64,000 bases of DNA. Source: Amoebophrya sp. A120 (taxonomy: Eukaryota; Sar; Dinophyceae; Syndiniales; Amoebophryaceae). The stretch spans positions 9,710,625 through 9,774,624 of the forward strand of contig CAJINV010000004.1 of assembly GCA_905178155.1 (NCBI GenBank), written 5' to 3'. A model generated the notes under the pieces. That model did not search any database and had not been told where the DNA came from. It saw only the letters and a program-made list of their open reading frames with translations. Positions 44,201 through 57,316 of the stretch are shown piece by piece (position 1 is the first letter of the stretch; the number at the start of each line of letters is the position of its first letter). The translations under genes were made by a program, and so were the position numbers.

Positions 44201-47200
44201 GTTGTATTGCCTAATAACGCAAACGTCAACGGGTCTTCTCCCGTCGTCTCCGACAAACGGGACGTTTCGACTGCGACGAATAGCACCGCGGAAGTGATGG
44301 GCGTGGTCTCCACTTCTCCGTCCGAGACGAGTAGCGCAACCGCAAGCCCAATTTTTCACAAGAAAATTGTCGCGGTTCTTTCATCCCAGCAGCAGACGCC
44401 AGCTGCAGTAGATGATGTCGGTAAGAGCACAACATCAGATAATGTTCTTGCCAACTCGCAGCAGCTTCTTTCCCCTGTCATCGAAAAAACAACCTCACTC
44501 GGAACAACTAGCACAACCGTTGTTCAACAAAATTCTCCGGCGTCCTATGGTGGTGGTAGTGGTCCTCAGCTCCTTCTTGACGGGGGTTTAATCGGAGGAC
44601 ATCAAGATGAACTGGCGCAAACTATCGTCCCGCAAGGCGTCGTGGCCGCGCAAGCAAACGCCACGCCCGCGGCGGACTACCCGCTTGTGCTCGAAAAGGT
44701 CCAGGGGCTAACGCCGGTGGTGGTGTATGAATGCAGCGTGGTAGAAGAAACAAACCGGAAGCCGTTTCCCGACGAGGTTTTGAAGGCCTTCGCGACCAGC
44801 TTGCAAAAGCTGAACAACGACGACAATGTGGGCTTCATTTCCGGCGAAGACGGGTTGATGTCCAGCCTGCAGGTCTTAGCCCACCAAGTGACGAAAAAGC
44901 CCTGCTGCATGTCGCCGCTCCTCCTATTGCCCACGTACGCGCGCTGCTACCGCCCGGGTTCGAAGTTTCTGATCTGTACCGTGGGCTTGGAAAACGACTC
45001 CGTGTATCTGAACATTGCAGATTTGGCGGAGCGCGCCGGGTACACGGAGCAAAGGTTCCGCGATTTGTTTCTCATCGAACGGTTCGAAGACATCTTGCTG
45101 CAGTCCCAGGATGATTTGGAAAAGCAGGGGGAGATGATACTGGATCGGATCTGCTCCAAGTTCCGGGGCATCTTTCGAAGATCGACAGCAAACGGCAACT
45201 CAATCCTCACCCAAGAACAACTCCCGGAAGCACAAGCAGAAGGTCCTGGTGCAACAGGCGCCGCCATCCCGTTATTTCCAAGCGTTAGATCTACTTCTGG
45301 GAGCAGAACGAGCATTGGTGCGGCGGATGGTGCAGGTGGAGTAGTACAACCAGGTGAAATGGAAAGCGAGAATGCTGCTAAAACAAAAGCAGGCATCGTG
45401 CGAGCAAGTGAAAGACCCGGGGGCGAGGGGGAAAATAATAATGAACAAGAACATCAACCGCGGAAAACAACAAGATCGTTGTATCACAGTGAAAAATGCC
45501 CCCCACACCTGAAATTGCAACAATTTGTGATGCGAAGTTTCCAAATGAAAGCTTTTTGTCATGCATGAAAGGAGTAAGAATCTTTCTGATGCAGATTCTA
45601 GTCGTGTTTCGCATCGCTTGCATGACAAGCACCGCTCTTGCTGGGATCTTTTGCAATACAAATTTTTGCTATTCACGATCGGAAATCTGTGATGCTGATA
45701 CACGCAAGAGGGCGAGTGTTTCACTTGGAAAGATTTGCAATACAAATGCTTTCAAGTTCGGGGGTGGGGGCATTTTTCATTGTAATACGTTGCCCCGTTG
45801 CTCTGGAATTTTTGTCGAGTGTGCGGAAATGATATTGTGAGGAAAAATCCCCCCATCCCATATTGAAAGCCTATGTTTCTGAAAATTTGTCTTGCTGATT
45901 TGAGGTCACAAATCGCATTCGTCTTGCAAGAAGACAAGGTGAGAAGCTTCCGCCTCATTATGGAAGCGGTTTGTCATGCTGTTGGACCTAAAGGGGAGCC
46001 GTTTGCCATGCTGAACAACTAGACCAATACGCCCCTACCGAGCCGGGGGATCTGGCCGCAATGCCTCTCTGCATCACAAAGCTGAATTGTGTACACAAAT
46101 CCAGCATCAGAAATTCCGTTTTGATATGGGGAGGGGGTATTTTTCCTTACGATAAATGACGGTGCACAGTGACCTGTTGAGGGAGGAGCTAGGGGTCCCT
46201 GTGTGGGACATGGTGTCTCTTTCCCACGCTTTGATGCTCGGGTATTTGGAAAACCCTCTTTTTGGCAGACTGGGCTGGCAGGTCCACGGGAGTGGTGGCA
46301 CTGCGACTGCTCCAGGCCTTGTTCTGACGCAGGATATGCAGCCACAACAACTCAATGACCTGAACGCAGCTGGTGGTGAAGGTTCAGAGGAGTTGCTGTC
46401 CGAAATAAATGCTGCTGACAACGACAAACCGGTGCACAACGAACCCTCGGTGGACGAAAATTATTCCATTGTTCCAGACACCACAACGATGACCACTGGC
46501 GCTGTTGATGTCGACCATTTGGTGAGGGTGAACAGACGGAAGAGCATCACTAGACATTTCTCCGTGGCAGGCAGCAGTTTTGTTCACCAAAAGGACGACC
46601 AAGTGGAACAAAATCATCTACTTCATCTTCAAAATGTTGAACTAGACTTACGACCCTCTGTTGCCCAGCTCGCTTCCTGGGCTGGGAACAAACTAGTCGA
46701 CGATGAAGACAGAGCGTGCTACGCTGCGCAGCGGGACCAAGTGAAGGCCCTGATTGATTACATCTTGGCGGAGAATAGGAAGCTTGTGTTTGATGCTGCG
46801 ACCTCTAGGCCACGGACGGCGAGTGGCAACGTGATCAATCCGGTAGTTAAGCTTTTGCCGGAAAGCGCCACGTTTTTGAGCACAACGAAAAAACAGCTGA
46901 CCAATTATGCAGTAGATGCAGGAGTGCAGCTGTCCTCCGACGTTGTTGATCATACGTCGCAAGAAGTAGGAGGTGCGGCCAACACTTCTTCTGCTACTCC
47001 TGCACCTCCAACATCTTCAGCCACTACAACTTCCTCCTTTCAGCACCCGGCGCTCGGGTGTCTCCGCCTAGACTCTCTGTACCGCCCCGCCGCCGGGGAT
47101 GTGGCCGACCCGCGGTCGCACGAGTTCGCTTTGGTGAATCGGGTGGTTCCTGGATTAACTTTCGAAATGTGCCGGTCGGGCACCTTAACGGCGGAGGTGC

Positions 47201-50200
47201 GGCGGAACTTTGCCCGGGCGGTGAAGTATCTCGACAAGCACCCGCAGGTGAAGGTGATAACCGGGGATTGCGGGTTCATGATGTTCTTCCAGGAACTGGC
47301 GCAGGCGTTTACGCGCAAACCGGTGTGCATGAGTAGCTTGATGCTGATCACGGGGCTGAACCAATTCATCCACCCGGACAAGCAGATCGCGATTTTGACG
47401 GCAAACTCCACGGACTTGGAGGATTTGATCCCCGTCGTGTCGCGCGTTTGCGGGGTCGGATTGCAGGCGTTCGAGACGGATTTGGTGAAGGAAAACCGAG
47501 ATTTGGCGAGCTTCATCTCGGCCGCAAGCTCCCAGGCGAGTTTTATCCCGAGGGGGTTGATGGGGCCAGGATGGGGTGCTGCACCAGGAGGGCCTCCAAG
47601 AACGCCGAGTGCGATCAGCGTAAGTTCGGCGACTGCAGGTGGTGGAGCTCCAGGAGTTTCAGCCAGTGCAGCGGTGGTTACGACCTCCCAGCAGCCAACG
47701 CAGGATACGGTTTTTGAGGGAAAAATTCTGGAAATCGGAGCAGCTTCAGACGGGAAAGACAAGCTGAGCAGACCACATGCGCAACATCAAGACTGGCAGG
47801 AAAAGCATGACGTCGAGAACCAGATGTACCAGCAGAGCATGCCAGACCGTGATCTTCCAGCACGTGAAGGAGTATTGAACAATCCGCCGTCGCAGCTGGC
47901 GCAATCCTGTAAGACCCCACCTCTTATTGAAGAAAATATTACCCTCGGGACGACACCAATTTCAACTCCGGGTAGAGGTGGTGCCAGGAAAAAAGTAGAA
48001 AAAGGAGCTCCTAAAAGTACTGCCTCCGCAAGCAACCCGCTTTCCCGCACCCTTTCCAACTCTTCTGACCGATCTACCTCGAGGATAAACAACAATAACG
48101 CCAGCAAAAGTGATAGTGGTTCTACTACTGCCAAAAATAATTATGCGGCGGATCCAAGTTTCCTCGACGCGGTTGCGACGAAATTGAAATCAGAACTGGG
48201 ACAGCAACTCGTGGATGAATTTTACAACAGTTTAGGGACGAATGGGAGCGACGATAAAATCTTCACACCGGACGAGCAGGGCGACCCGGTGCAGCAGCTT
48301 TCGAATGCGATATTACCTGATCAGAAGCAAAACCTGTCAATATCTTCCGCATCAAATTCAAATTCTCAGTCGGCCGGCGGCGGCACCAGCGATGAAGTAA
48401 GTTTGAATTCCTCTTCGAAGATGAAGAAGAAGGCGCTGCGTCGCATGGACTCACCGATGCCGGAAAGTTTCGTAAAGCAGACGTCTTCGTCTACTACTTT
48501 CGGGTCTTTCCGCTCTAACATTTCCGGCGTGGTGGTCCTAAACACAGCAGGTGGACAAGATCAAGAACAGCGCCCGACGTCAAACTCTTCAGGAGATTCG
48601 CTTCGTGTGCCGGCCTCGAGCCCGAGGGACGACGTTGATGAGGAGGACGATCATGAGGGTGTACTAGCACTTTCTCTACTTCGTTCTCAAAATTATTCCA
48701 CGACCAAACTGGGTAGATCTTCAAAGCAGGAGGACATCCAGACTACACTTTCCTTTTTAGCCGGAGGAACGATCTCAGGAACTGCGACCTCCTCAAGCAG
48801 TCTCTCAGGTGCTGGGACGAGCACCAGCAATACGGAACAAGAATATATCGCCGCGAAGACCAAATCCGAAAGTTCCTCGTCGACTGCTCCTCCTAAAAAT
48901 AATGTAGTAGTGGTTCATGCGATGCAAGATCGAGAAATTCTCGAGGAGCCATGCCCGGATGCAGAAGTGAATCTTTCGTTGGCGAAGCAGGAGAAAGAAA
49001 TGATCAACAGTAGCAGTAGTTCTACAAACAATAAATCCGCCGACCCGTTTGTCCGCAACATGCTGACGGAGGAGGAGGAGGAAACGATGCTGATCAAAGG
49101 AATCCTCTCCCGCTCCACCTCTCTCCAGGCCGCCGATGTCTTCGGCGAAAAGCCAACCACCATGCGAACGCTGAAGCAGCTCGCGGCGGATAGGACCACT
49201 AGTCCCTACGACAGTCCGGGGGCTGGGCAGCTGGTTCGCCAAGGCGGCGCTGGGGGAAGTAGCAGTGCAAATATGTTTACAACTTCTCCCGGCGGAGAAA
49301 CCCCTCCGTCCGAAGAGGACGATATCGTGCCGATAGAGATTGGGAACAGGAACACGAGAAGTACAGAGAGTGCTAGTAACAAAAGTAGGTCCACAGGAAA
49401 TCGTCCCACTACACGAGCGTCGTCCACGACCCCCTCCCACAAAGGACCCAGTCCTGGTCACAGTGACTCGTCTGTCGGGCGGGCTACCGGGACCGTACAT
49501 GACGGTGATTTCAGTTGTCCCGCTGACGCAACGACGAACTCAGAAGAGGACCACGCAGCTGCTTTAGTACGGACGAGTACAACAGTGGACGAGAATAAAG
49601 GGGGTGTTGACATCAAGGAGAAGTACAGAAAAAGGAAGAACCTATCCTCGACCGCCGGTTATGCAAAAAATAAAAATCCCGAGATATACATCAACACGAG
49701 CGACGGCCAAGGCTTCAAGTACATGCCGATGCCACCTGCCGATAATAATTTCAGCGGCACATCAGGCTCCTGCGATACTTTCTCCGACACGAAGACGCCG
49801 GACTACTTGCCGAGCCCGCCTTTTGAGCCGATGCGCGTGCCAAGACTGACCAAGGAAGAACGGGAGTTCTCGTTAGATCCCTTCACCATGTCTGACCTTA
49901 GCTTCTCGACCACTTCCAATTCCATTTCCGCCTACACGACAAATTCCCTTTTCTCGCAAACGAACCTCACGAATTACAATTCCCAAATCATCAACCCCAA
50001 TGTAGCTGTGAGTCCACGGGGCGGGGGCGGGCCGCCGTACGAAGCCAGCACGACCAGCAGCGGCCGCCCCAACACCACTGCCTCGGGGGCCGGCTCCACA
50101 GCCGGGACTACGAGGGGTGTGGTGGCGCGGCGGCCAGACTTCCCCGAGGAGCGGATCGAGGAAGATGTGGACATCGCTTACTCGGGTCTGAAGAACAACG

Positions 50201-53200
50201 TGCAGAGATACGATAAGTTTAATGACATTGCGCGGGTGGACACAAAAAAACTACGAGCAGTAGAGAAGCTCCGAAGTGTAGTCGCCGGTCCTGCTTCACC
50301 ATGTGGGAGTTGTGACAACAATATGGATGATCATGTTGCAGTTGCCGGCTCAGGCTTATCTTCTGCTGCAGCTGGCTCCTCTTCGACGTCGAATATATCG
50401 CCGCGGGGCGGGGTTGACATGTTTCAGCCTGGGAAATTGTTTGAAAAGGTGAAGCTGCAGGAAAACGCCACTCTCAAATTCGAGAACAAGGGGCTCGTGG
50501 TCGGGGACGTTCAACATCTTGACAACGAAATAGATTGCAAGGACAACAACAGCACTTCTACCCAAGAAGACCCTCCGCACGACACCGTTATTACGCCGCA
50601 GCGGAAGCAACTTCAGCTCATGATGCCGGGGTTCGATACCGCAGAGAGCTCTTTTGTTTCATCTAGTACCGGCGCAGGGGGAGATACAACTGATACAACT
50701 GACTTGTTGTTCCCTAACTACGTAACCGGGAAGAATATGAAACACACTACATGCAGCACCGCGACTGAGGCCGACGTGACGCCCAGCATTGTCGCCGGGC
50801 GGGTGAGCGTTTCCGAGATCGACGAAATCGACCGAAGAAGAGCGCACCAGAAGGGCTTTAGCAGCGAACACCCGCTCGTGATTCTGGATCGCGAGGAGGC
50901 CGCGCGCAGAAACGCGGCGTTGCCGACCGGCGGCATGATTGACCCGACCCGTGACTTGCCGTTTGCATTCAGTCCGCACGGGAGAACGAGGGCTGATCAA
51001 GTCGACCAGCAGCAGCAGCAGCCGGGTGCTGGCACTGTTCCTTCTTCGCTGGAAAGCAGCTCCTCATTATTTCGGGGCAACAATGTGGAGAATCCGTTCG
51101 CGAATTTGATGATCAAAACCACTTTTGGCGGTGGGAACAAGACGAAGACTCCTGACGCAGTTGATGTCCGAGCTGCTTCTACTACAGTTGTTCTCTCGCA
51201 TCAAACCACGAGTAAAAATAGTACTGCGATAGAAGCGCTTGCTGGAGCTACCCCTGCTTCTGAGGACACGACCAGCACTAATCAAGTAGACAAGCGGCTC
51301 GAAAGTTACAATAGCACAGGCACAGCAAGCTCCGTTATAGGCGCTCCGGTAGGTGGAGTTGTTGGTTCTGCTGCGTTCGTCCCTCGTGTACTTTCTTCCC
51401 CGCTGGCCGGCGTTACTCCAGTGCATGAACAAGTAGAAGATGCAGAGTCGCATGACGAGGCGCAACAACAGCACGTAGAGTCGCCGCTACACCAGACGAG
51501 AACCGACCTAGGGGTCATAAGATCAGTTGGAAATTATAACACCAAGAACAGCCCAGAACAAGAAGTTCAGAACATCAACAACAACCCCAGAACCTCCAAC
51601 CGTCGGTCAACCTTTTCGTCCTCCGACGACATCCCCTGCCTACCCCGGACCAGCGACACGACGGGTAGCAAGGTGAATTCCCCCAGTTGGGCTATCACGA
51701 CCGCGGAGATCCTCGGCGTGGACGTGGCGACAGACATTGGGCTGCAATCAGATTACACCGATGACGGGTTTTCGCCGGGGGAAAAAGCGGCGTTGCAGGT
51801 TTTGGTGCTGGAGAAGGGCGGCTTAGCGGCAATCACCGAAGATCAGGCGCTACCCGACGATTTGCCCGTGCACATGACTTATCAACTGCAAAAATGTCTG
51901 GGTCTGGAAGATTGCAACTTGTCATGCTAAATCTGAAGCATGCAAAAATCTGTGTTGCATGATTACCAAAAGTCGTCCAGTTTTAACCAAGTCGGGAGGG
52001 AGTTTCTCATGCAGGATAGGCATGAGAGAGATCGCATAGAATCTGTCATGCTAGGTCCTGCATTCCAGACCTCATGGGTCATGGAAAAGCTGCGTGACAA
52101 ATCGCGCATTCTTCCAGACCCAGACTCTTTTACATTTGATATGACAACCAGCCCGGCGATTCCACCGTTTAACCCGAAGATGAACAATATGACTGCCCTG
52201 CAGCCTGGATCATTATCTTGGACAGGTCGTGGTGCAGCCAACAAGGATTTCGATGGTGCTGCTGGCAATATCGAAACTACCTTCAACATTCCGAATGCCT
52301 TGATAGAACGAGAGCATCAACGGGAAGTAGAGCACCACATGCTAATCGAAGAGCAAGCTTTTATAGAAGACCCGCTCTTTCATCTTACAAATACAAGTCC
52401 GCCGCCGGGTGATCTTCAGATGCTCCACATGATGTCCTCACCATCCTCCCCACCGTCGCTCGCTCTATTGTCCAAAACTCCGAGCGAGCAGGCACGGGAC
52501 GCACACTTACGGGAATTTTTAGCGCGGAACCCGCACGAGCACGAACTGGCCAGACGTCAGCGTACGGACTCGCAGCAGGACCAAACAATTGCCGAAACAG
52601 GTCGGATCGCCGACTTGCCTGGGGGTGGAGCAGGAGCAGGGAACAATAAGGATGAGGATGAATTTTCTGGTCACCACGAAATAAACAGTGGCACGCAACA
52701 ACTTCCGGGGCAGCAGACGAGTGGGAACATGCAACTTCTGGACCCCAGAGTTGCCCTGGGAACGACAAGTCGAGGCGCTCCTATTTCATTTCCGGGTCAA
52801 GATGACGCACCCAAGGATCATGCGCAGGAGCAGGTGGACCGCAAGAACAGCAGCAACATGCTGTCTAGAACTTCTTCTGGGCCGCACAATGTTCATGATC
52901 AGCAGCAGCATCACAGCACGTTCATTTCACATCCCTCCACCACCATCCACTACCCTTCCCTGGCGTCGACGGAACGCGGGGGAGGTAATAATTTGTTGCA
53001 AAAGACGAAGTCGAACTTGTCCGTTGACAGCTACTCCGACGCAGAGACGATTGTGCCCGGACAAGAAGGTCCAAGCTCCGGGGGAATATTAAACAACAAC
53101 GATTATTCCAACGTGAATTACCACCTGCAAAGTGTCGACGAACTGGTGGAGCGCGCGACTGGGCAGGCACTGTCTCCGCATAGCAGCTCTCGTCCTGGGA

Positions 53201-55690
53201 GCCGGGAAGCCTCGCAGATCAGTGCTGCAACAGCTGGGGGAAATAAAGGGAAAGACCTACCATTAGCTGGCGCAAATAAAGGACAACAGATGACATCACG
53301 AGATGCAGCCAAGACCAAGAGCAAAGACGATTTACTTCTACTCGGCAGTACTTCTGAGGGTGCCGTAGTAGAGCAGTTGAAGCACGACGAGAGCCAGCAC
53401 GCGATATTCAAGGAAGAGCAAGACGATGTCGACAATGTCCTCGCCACGGGCACGGTTAATTACTGGGGCACGCTACTGGGTCCGAGTTCGGAGATGGTCC
53501 GGCAGGCACGGTTTGTAGGACAGAACAAGCCGCTGCAGGATTTTTTGTTGGAAATTGAGCAAGAGAAAGAACAGATGTTGGTGAAATCCAAATCACATGA
53601 CGAGAATTTTGCTGGTGTAGCTGATCTTCAGGGCGAGCATTTACACGCTACGCCGAGCAGAAGTCCTAGTGCCAGCCCGGCAGTTCCTGTAGTTCCACCC
53701 TTGAATCAAAGCCAAATGAAACTGCTGCCCCGGACCGTTTCCACGCAGAGCAACACTACGGCTGCTGGTGGTGATATGGATGTGTCAGAGTTGAAATCGA
53801 CAGAGTTGAAATAACTTGTAATGCATGAAATCGATACCAGTCGGAAACCCAATTTCCAAGCGGCGCATGACAAATTTGAGTAGAGCCGAAATCCAGTTTG
53901 TCATGCTCTTCGGGTGAGACAGATGCCTTTTGTCATGCTACTTTAGCAGCTCTATTTCTACCCCGAAACAGGCTTACAATCTGCCTCCTGTGCCTACTCT
54001 GCAAGACAGGCATTTTCTTTGGTGCATTTTATGCATGACAAACTATTTCAACTTTGACGATTTCAAACCTGACGCTTCCATAGGTGACCTGCACCAAACT
54101 GCCCTCCAACGCCAAGTGTCTGGCCTGGAACTGATGCTTGGAACTTCTATCAAATGTAAAAATGTCTGGGTCTGGAAGAGTGCGCGATTTCTCATGCAGC
54201 TTTTCCATGACCCACGAGGTCTGGAATGCAGGACCTAGCATGACAGATTCTGCGCGATCTCTCTCATGCCTATCCTGCATGAGAAACTCCCTTCCGACTT
54301 GGTCAAAACTCGACGATTTTTGGTAATCATGCAACACAGATTTTTGCATGCTTCAGATCTAGCATGACAAGTTGCATTCTTCCAGACCCAGACATTTTTA
54401 CATTTGATAACTTCTACACAAGGACAAGATCACCGACTACAGCACAACGTCTATGGTTCCACCTCATCACTATCCGCTCTGTACCAGCATATCCCGGTTG
54501 CGGCGCCATCCAGTGCAGGAGCAGCTGGCGCAGCTCATCTTGGCGATCACAGTTACAACCCCTATGATTTTTCCCTGTCTCCGGGTGCTTTCGGACCACC
54601 AGCCGCGACGGTTATTCCAGCGAACCTGAACATCGGTGACCCCTACCCGACGGACTTCACCAGCATGCCACTGTCCCCGACGGCCATTCTGGCTTACCAA
54701 AGACAGAAATTTATTGGAGGTTCCTCCCAACACTCCGTTTCCGGAGAAAGTTTGAATAGCTTCGGCCGGTCCACGCAGGTGCGGGGCGGGGTGACCACAG
54801 GAGCAGCTTCTTCCGTCGGAGGGGGAACTGCTCCTGGCCCACCTTTTGCTGGTTTGGTCCGCGCAGGGACAGCAGGAGCATCGAAAGGAGCTCTCTCGGA
54901 TGCAGGCATGACAAACTACACCGGTTACACTGGAGGTTTGCAGTACAACCCGGCCGCAGCACGCGAATCCCAAGTCACTACTCCGAGATACACCTATGCG
55001 GGCTTGTCGGACCAGATCAACAGCGTGGGTCCGCATTTTGGCACGGAGCTTTCGCACCTGCAAAGTAGAGCCTTTTCCACGGAGGTCCATTTGGGAGGAG
55101 GTGGGCAACATCTTGCAGGTACTACAGGAGCAGCTCCTGGTGGCGGTGCTGCTAAAACGAGCACGACATCGCAAGTTGCTGCAGTAGAGCCGGTCGCCCG
55201 GCATATTGACCGGCAGCGGTTTGTGGTGATGGGCATCGAGGACTTGCCCAACTTCGACGGCATTTCCAAGGGCTACCCGCTGCAATTTCACAACTGCGAG
55301 GAGTTGCTGATCCAGAAGATCCAGCGGCTGATGGACGCGCATCCGGACATCGACTGCTTTCTGGTCGAGTGCACGCAGTTGCCAATGTTTTCGGATTCCC
55401 TGCGGGCGTTGTTCCAAAAACCGGTGTACGACATCACTTCCGCGGCACACATGATGATGCTGGGCTTCCAAACCACGCCGAAATGTGACGACGAGCTGTA
55501 CAAAATTGAGGACGCGCAGCCGTACTGCTTCGGGATGGAACTGGGCGCGAAAGACCGGAGGAAGTGCCTGGAATTGCAACGGTTTCGCGATTTGTTCGAC
55601 GAGGCCGGGATTCCGCTCGATAAAGATGCTGAAAGTGGTGATGAAGCGGAGAACGAAACAAGGAGGGACGACAGTCGAGCAGGCTTCTAG
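41285..55690 (+). CDS. G8: 4306-aa protein with two Asp/Glu-racemase-like modules
   Basis: Exons: 41285-45481, 45793-45832, 46160-51879, 52147-53774, 54088-54147, 54415-55690 (12921 nt). All five introns are introner elements. ATG 41285 lies in GCAGCCATGG. Most of the protein is Ser/Thr/Gln-rich and disordered. Two modules match the Asp/Glu/hydantoin racemase superfamily, whose enzymes use one Cys in each half. Module 1: first half about 1130-1250 with GEDGLM in the cysteine position; second half about 1400-1440 with IFVECAEM and VPVWDMVSL. Module 2: first half about 1735-1860 with ITGDCGFMMFFQ (Cys near 1783) and KPVCMSSL; second half about 4140-4270 with FLVECTQLP (Cys near 4201) and KPVYDITS. 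About 2280 disordered residues separate the halves of module 2. Module 1 has probably lost catalysis; whether module 2 folds across so long an insert is unknown. It could be a scaffold built from racemase folds. Confidence 0.82.
45482..45787. mobile_element. introner element, family M (C-like), in G8
   Basis: 306 bp. Ends carry GTGAAAAATGCCCCCCACAC and complement, related to family C but with GCCCCCCACA in place of CCCCCCTCCCC. Flanking repeat CGTTG on both sides. Excision joins TRSL to PRC. Confidence 0.92.
45833..46154. mobile_element. introner element, family C, in G8
   Basis: 322 bp. TATTGTGAGGAAAAATCC ... GGGTATTTTTCCTTACGATA. Flanking repeat AATGA on both sides. Excision joins CAEM to TVHSD inside the second half of racemase module 1. 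Confidence 0.93.
51880..52141. mobile_element. introner element, family B1, in G8
   Basis: 262 bp. Flanking repeat TGACT/TGACA (4 of 5). Excision joins VHMT to TSP. Near copy of the 21375 element in the same orientation. Confidence 0.92.
53775..54082. mobile_element. introner element, family F, in G8
   Basis: 308 bp. Left TATGGATGTGTCAGAGTTGA, right end closing GACGCTTCCATA. Flanking repeat GGTGA on both sides. Excision joins AAGD to LHQ. Confidence 0.93.
54148..54409. mobile_element. introner element, family B1, reverse, in G8
   Basis: 262 bp. Flanking repeat ACTTC on both sides. Excision joins LGTS to TQG. The interior is the reverse complement of 51880, which lies in the same gene. Confidence 0.94.
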
Positions 55691-57316
55691 CTGTATTTTT
55701 TGTATTAACAACAACACGATAAAAACTGGGATTAGAACAGGAACCGGAAGAAGCTATAGCATGTCGCTTATTTTCTGTTGAACAAATGGAGACACGGCAG
55801 CTAGAGAAGTTAGTAGATGACAGGAGTTGTAGTGAACGGAACTAGTATTTTGAAACGACTAGTACATCAAGGACAAAGTCTACTTCCAGTATTAAAAGTA
55901 AAAGCTTACGAGTATTTTAGACCAAGAGGCCTTATTGAAGACAGCGGACGAGGCATGCAAGTTCATTTTGAAATCGAGGACACAAGTCCCCTGCAGCTTA
56001 CGCAAAAACAGCTTCTGCCTTGCGCCAAAGCGCTAGATGTGATTGATGAACATGGAAGATAGCAGTAGAAGACAGAGGTATTGACGAGCGAGCTTTTATT
56101 TTGGATCACTGCAAGTAGCGACCACAAGAAATCTACTTCTGTACCACGGCACCAAAGTAGAACCACGCTAAGCGACAAGTAAAAATGTACCCAGCGACAA
56201 CCTTTTCATCTCTGTATAGTGAAAATCGAAAACAAAGACATGCTCCGTGGAGAGTATGGAAGTGAAAAATGTTTCGTGTCCCGATGCTGATAGCTAGTGT
56301 GCTGGACGAAAAGAAATTATACATCTGAAAACAGCAACTTCATCAGAAAAGTTCTGACGATGAAAAAAAGCCTACCACATCGCACTTATCGCAGTAGAAG
56401 AGATGAACAAGCGAACAAGTTAGAAAAGTAGTATTTGTACGAAACCTCCGAGATGAACATAAACGTAGCTGTACCCAATTTAGTACGAACAAAGATTAGG
56501 AGAAGGAGTATCTGGATTCTGGTGTCCCCCACTGGAAGATGAGTCACTACATTTTTCTTCCACATGCTCTACAGAATTTTCACTACCTCATTTGACAAAG
56601 AGTACCAGTCCCTGTTCAGCAGGTTCGATGCGTTTGCAGCGACCTCCTACCCGCCTACAAACCTAGAATGATGTTCTTACCCGTCGTTATGCAGGTTCAT
56701 CGTTATTCTTTCTGTATTGCATGTTGAGGACAGTGGATACTGAAGCACAGCAATATTCATGTAACAACGGTAGCTAGCGGCCAAACCGCAGCGAATACAT
56801 TATCTGATGTATCTTTTGATGTCTGACTGATAGACCGAGAGTAATTGGTTGTACGTCAAAATGTCACCTCGATTTTGCTTCATCTGCACGACGTCGCACT
56901 ACGTTGCAATCGTTTCACGTGGAGAGAGGGTCGTCGTTTAATGGAAGTTTCTCGTTGTTAGCTGAAAATCAAATAAAGCGACAACGGGTGCGCCGGGCGC
57001 AACCGTTGTCGCCTCCGTCGAGATTGGATCAAGCTTGAGCGTCGTCGCTGCTGTAAGAACGAAGTTGTTGCAAGTCGAAATTCGTCTTCATCATAAACCC
57101 AGCAATCCCAATCAGGAAGGAAATCGCTTTTTTTTTTTCTTGGGGGTAAACGAAAGAAAAGCAAAACAACAAAACGATATAAACCAAAATCGAGCAGCTA
57201 GTAGTAGCTCTCTAACTTCTAAACAAAGAACTGAGAGGCGAAAACTTTTTTCGCTGAAAAACAATCTTGAAAAGAAGGACGAGTTCTGTTCATCTACTTT
57301 TTGACACAAAAATAGA
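55691..57316. other. intergenic region G8-G9
   Basis: About 1.6 kb, AT-rich, with stops in all frames. No gene, RNA or introner element is supported. Confidence 0.6.

Noticed and set aside
54470-55717. 415-codon open frame on the - strand
   Set aside because: It is the antisense of the last G8 exon, whose + strand encodes a recognisable racemase-like half-domain.
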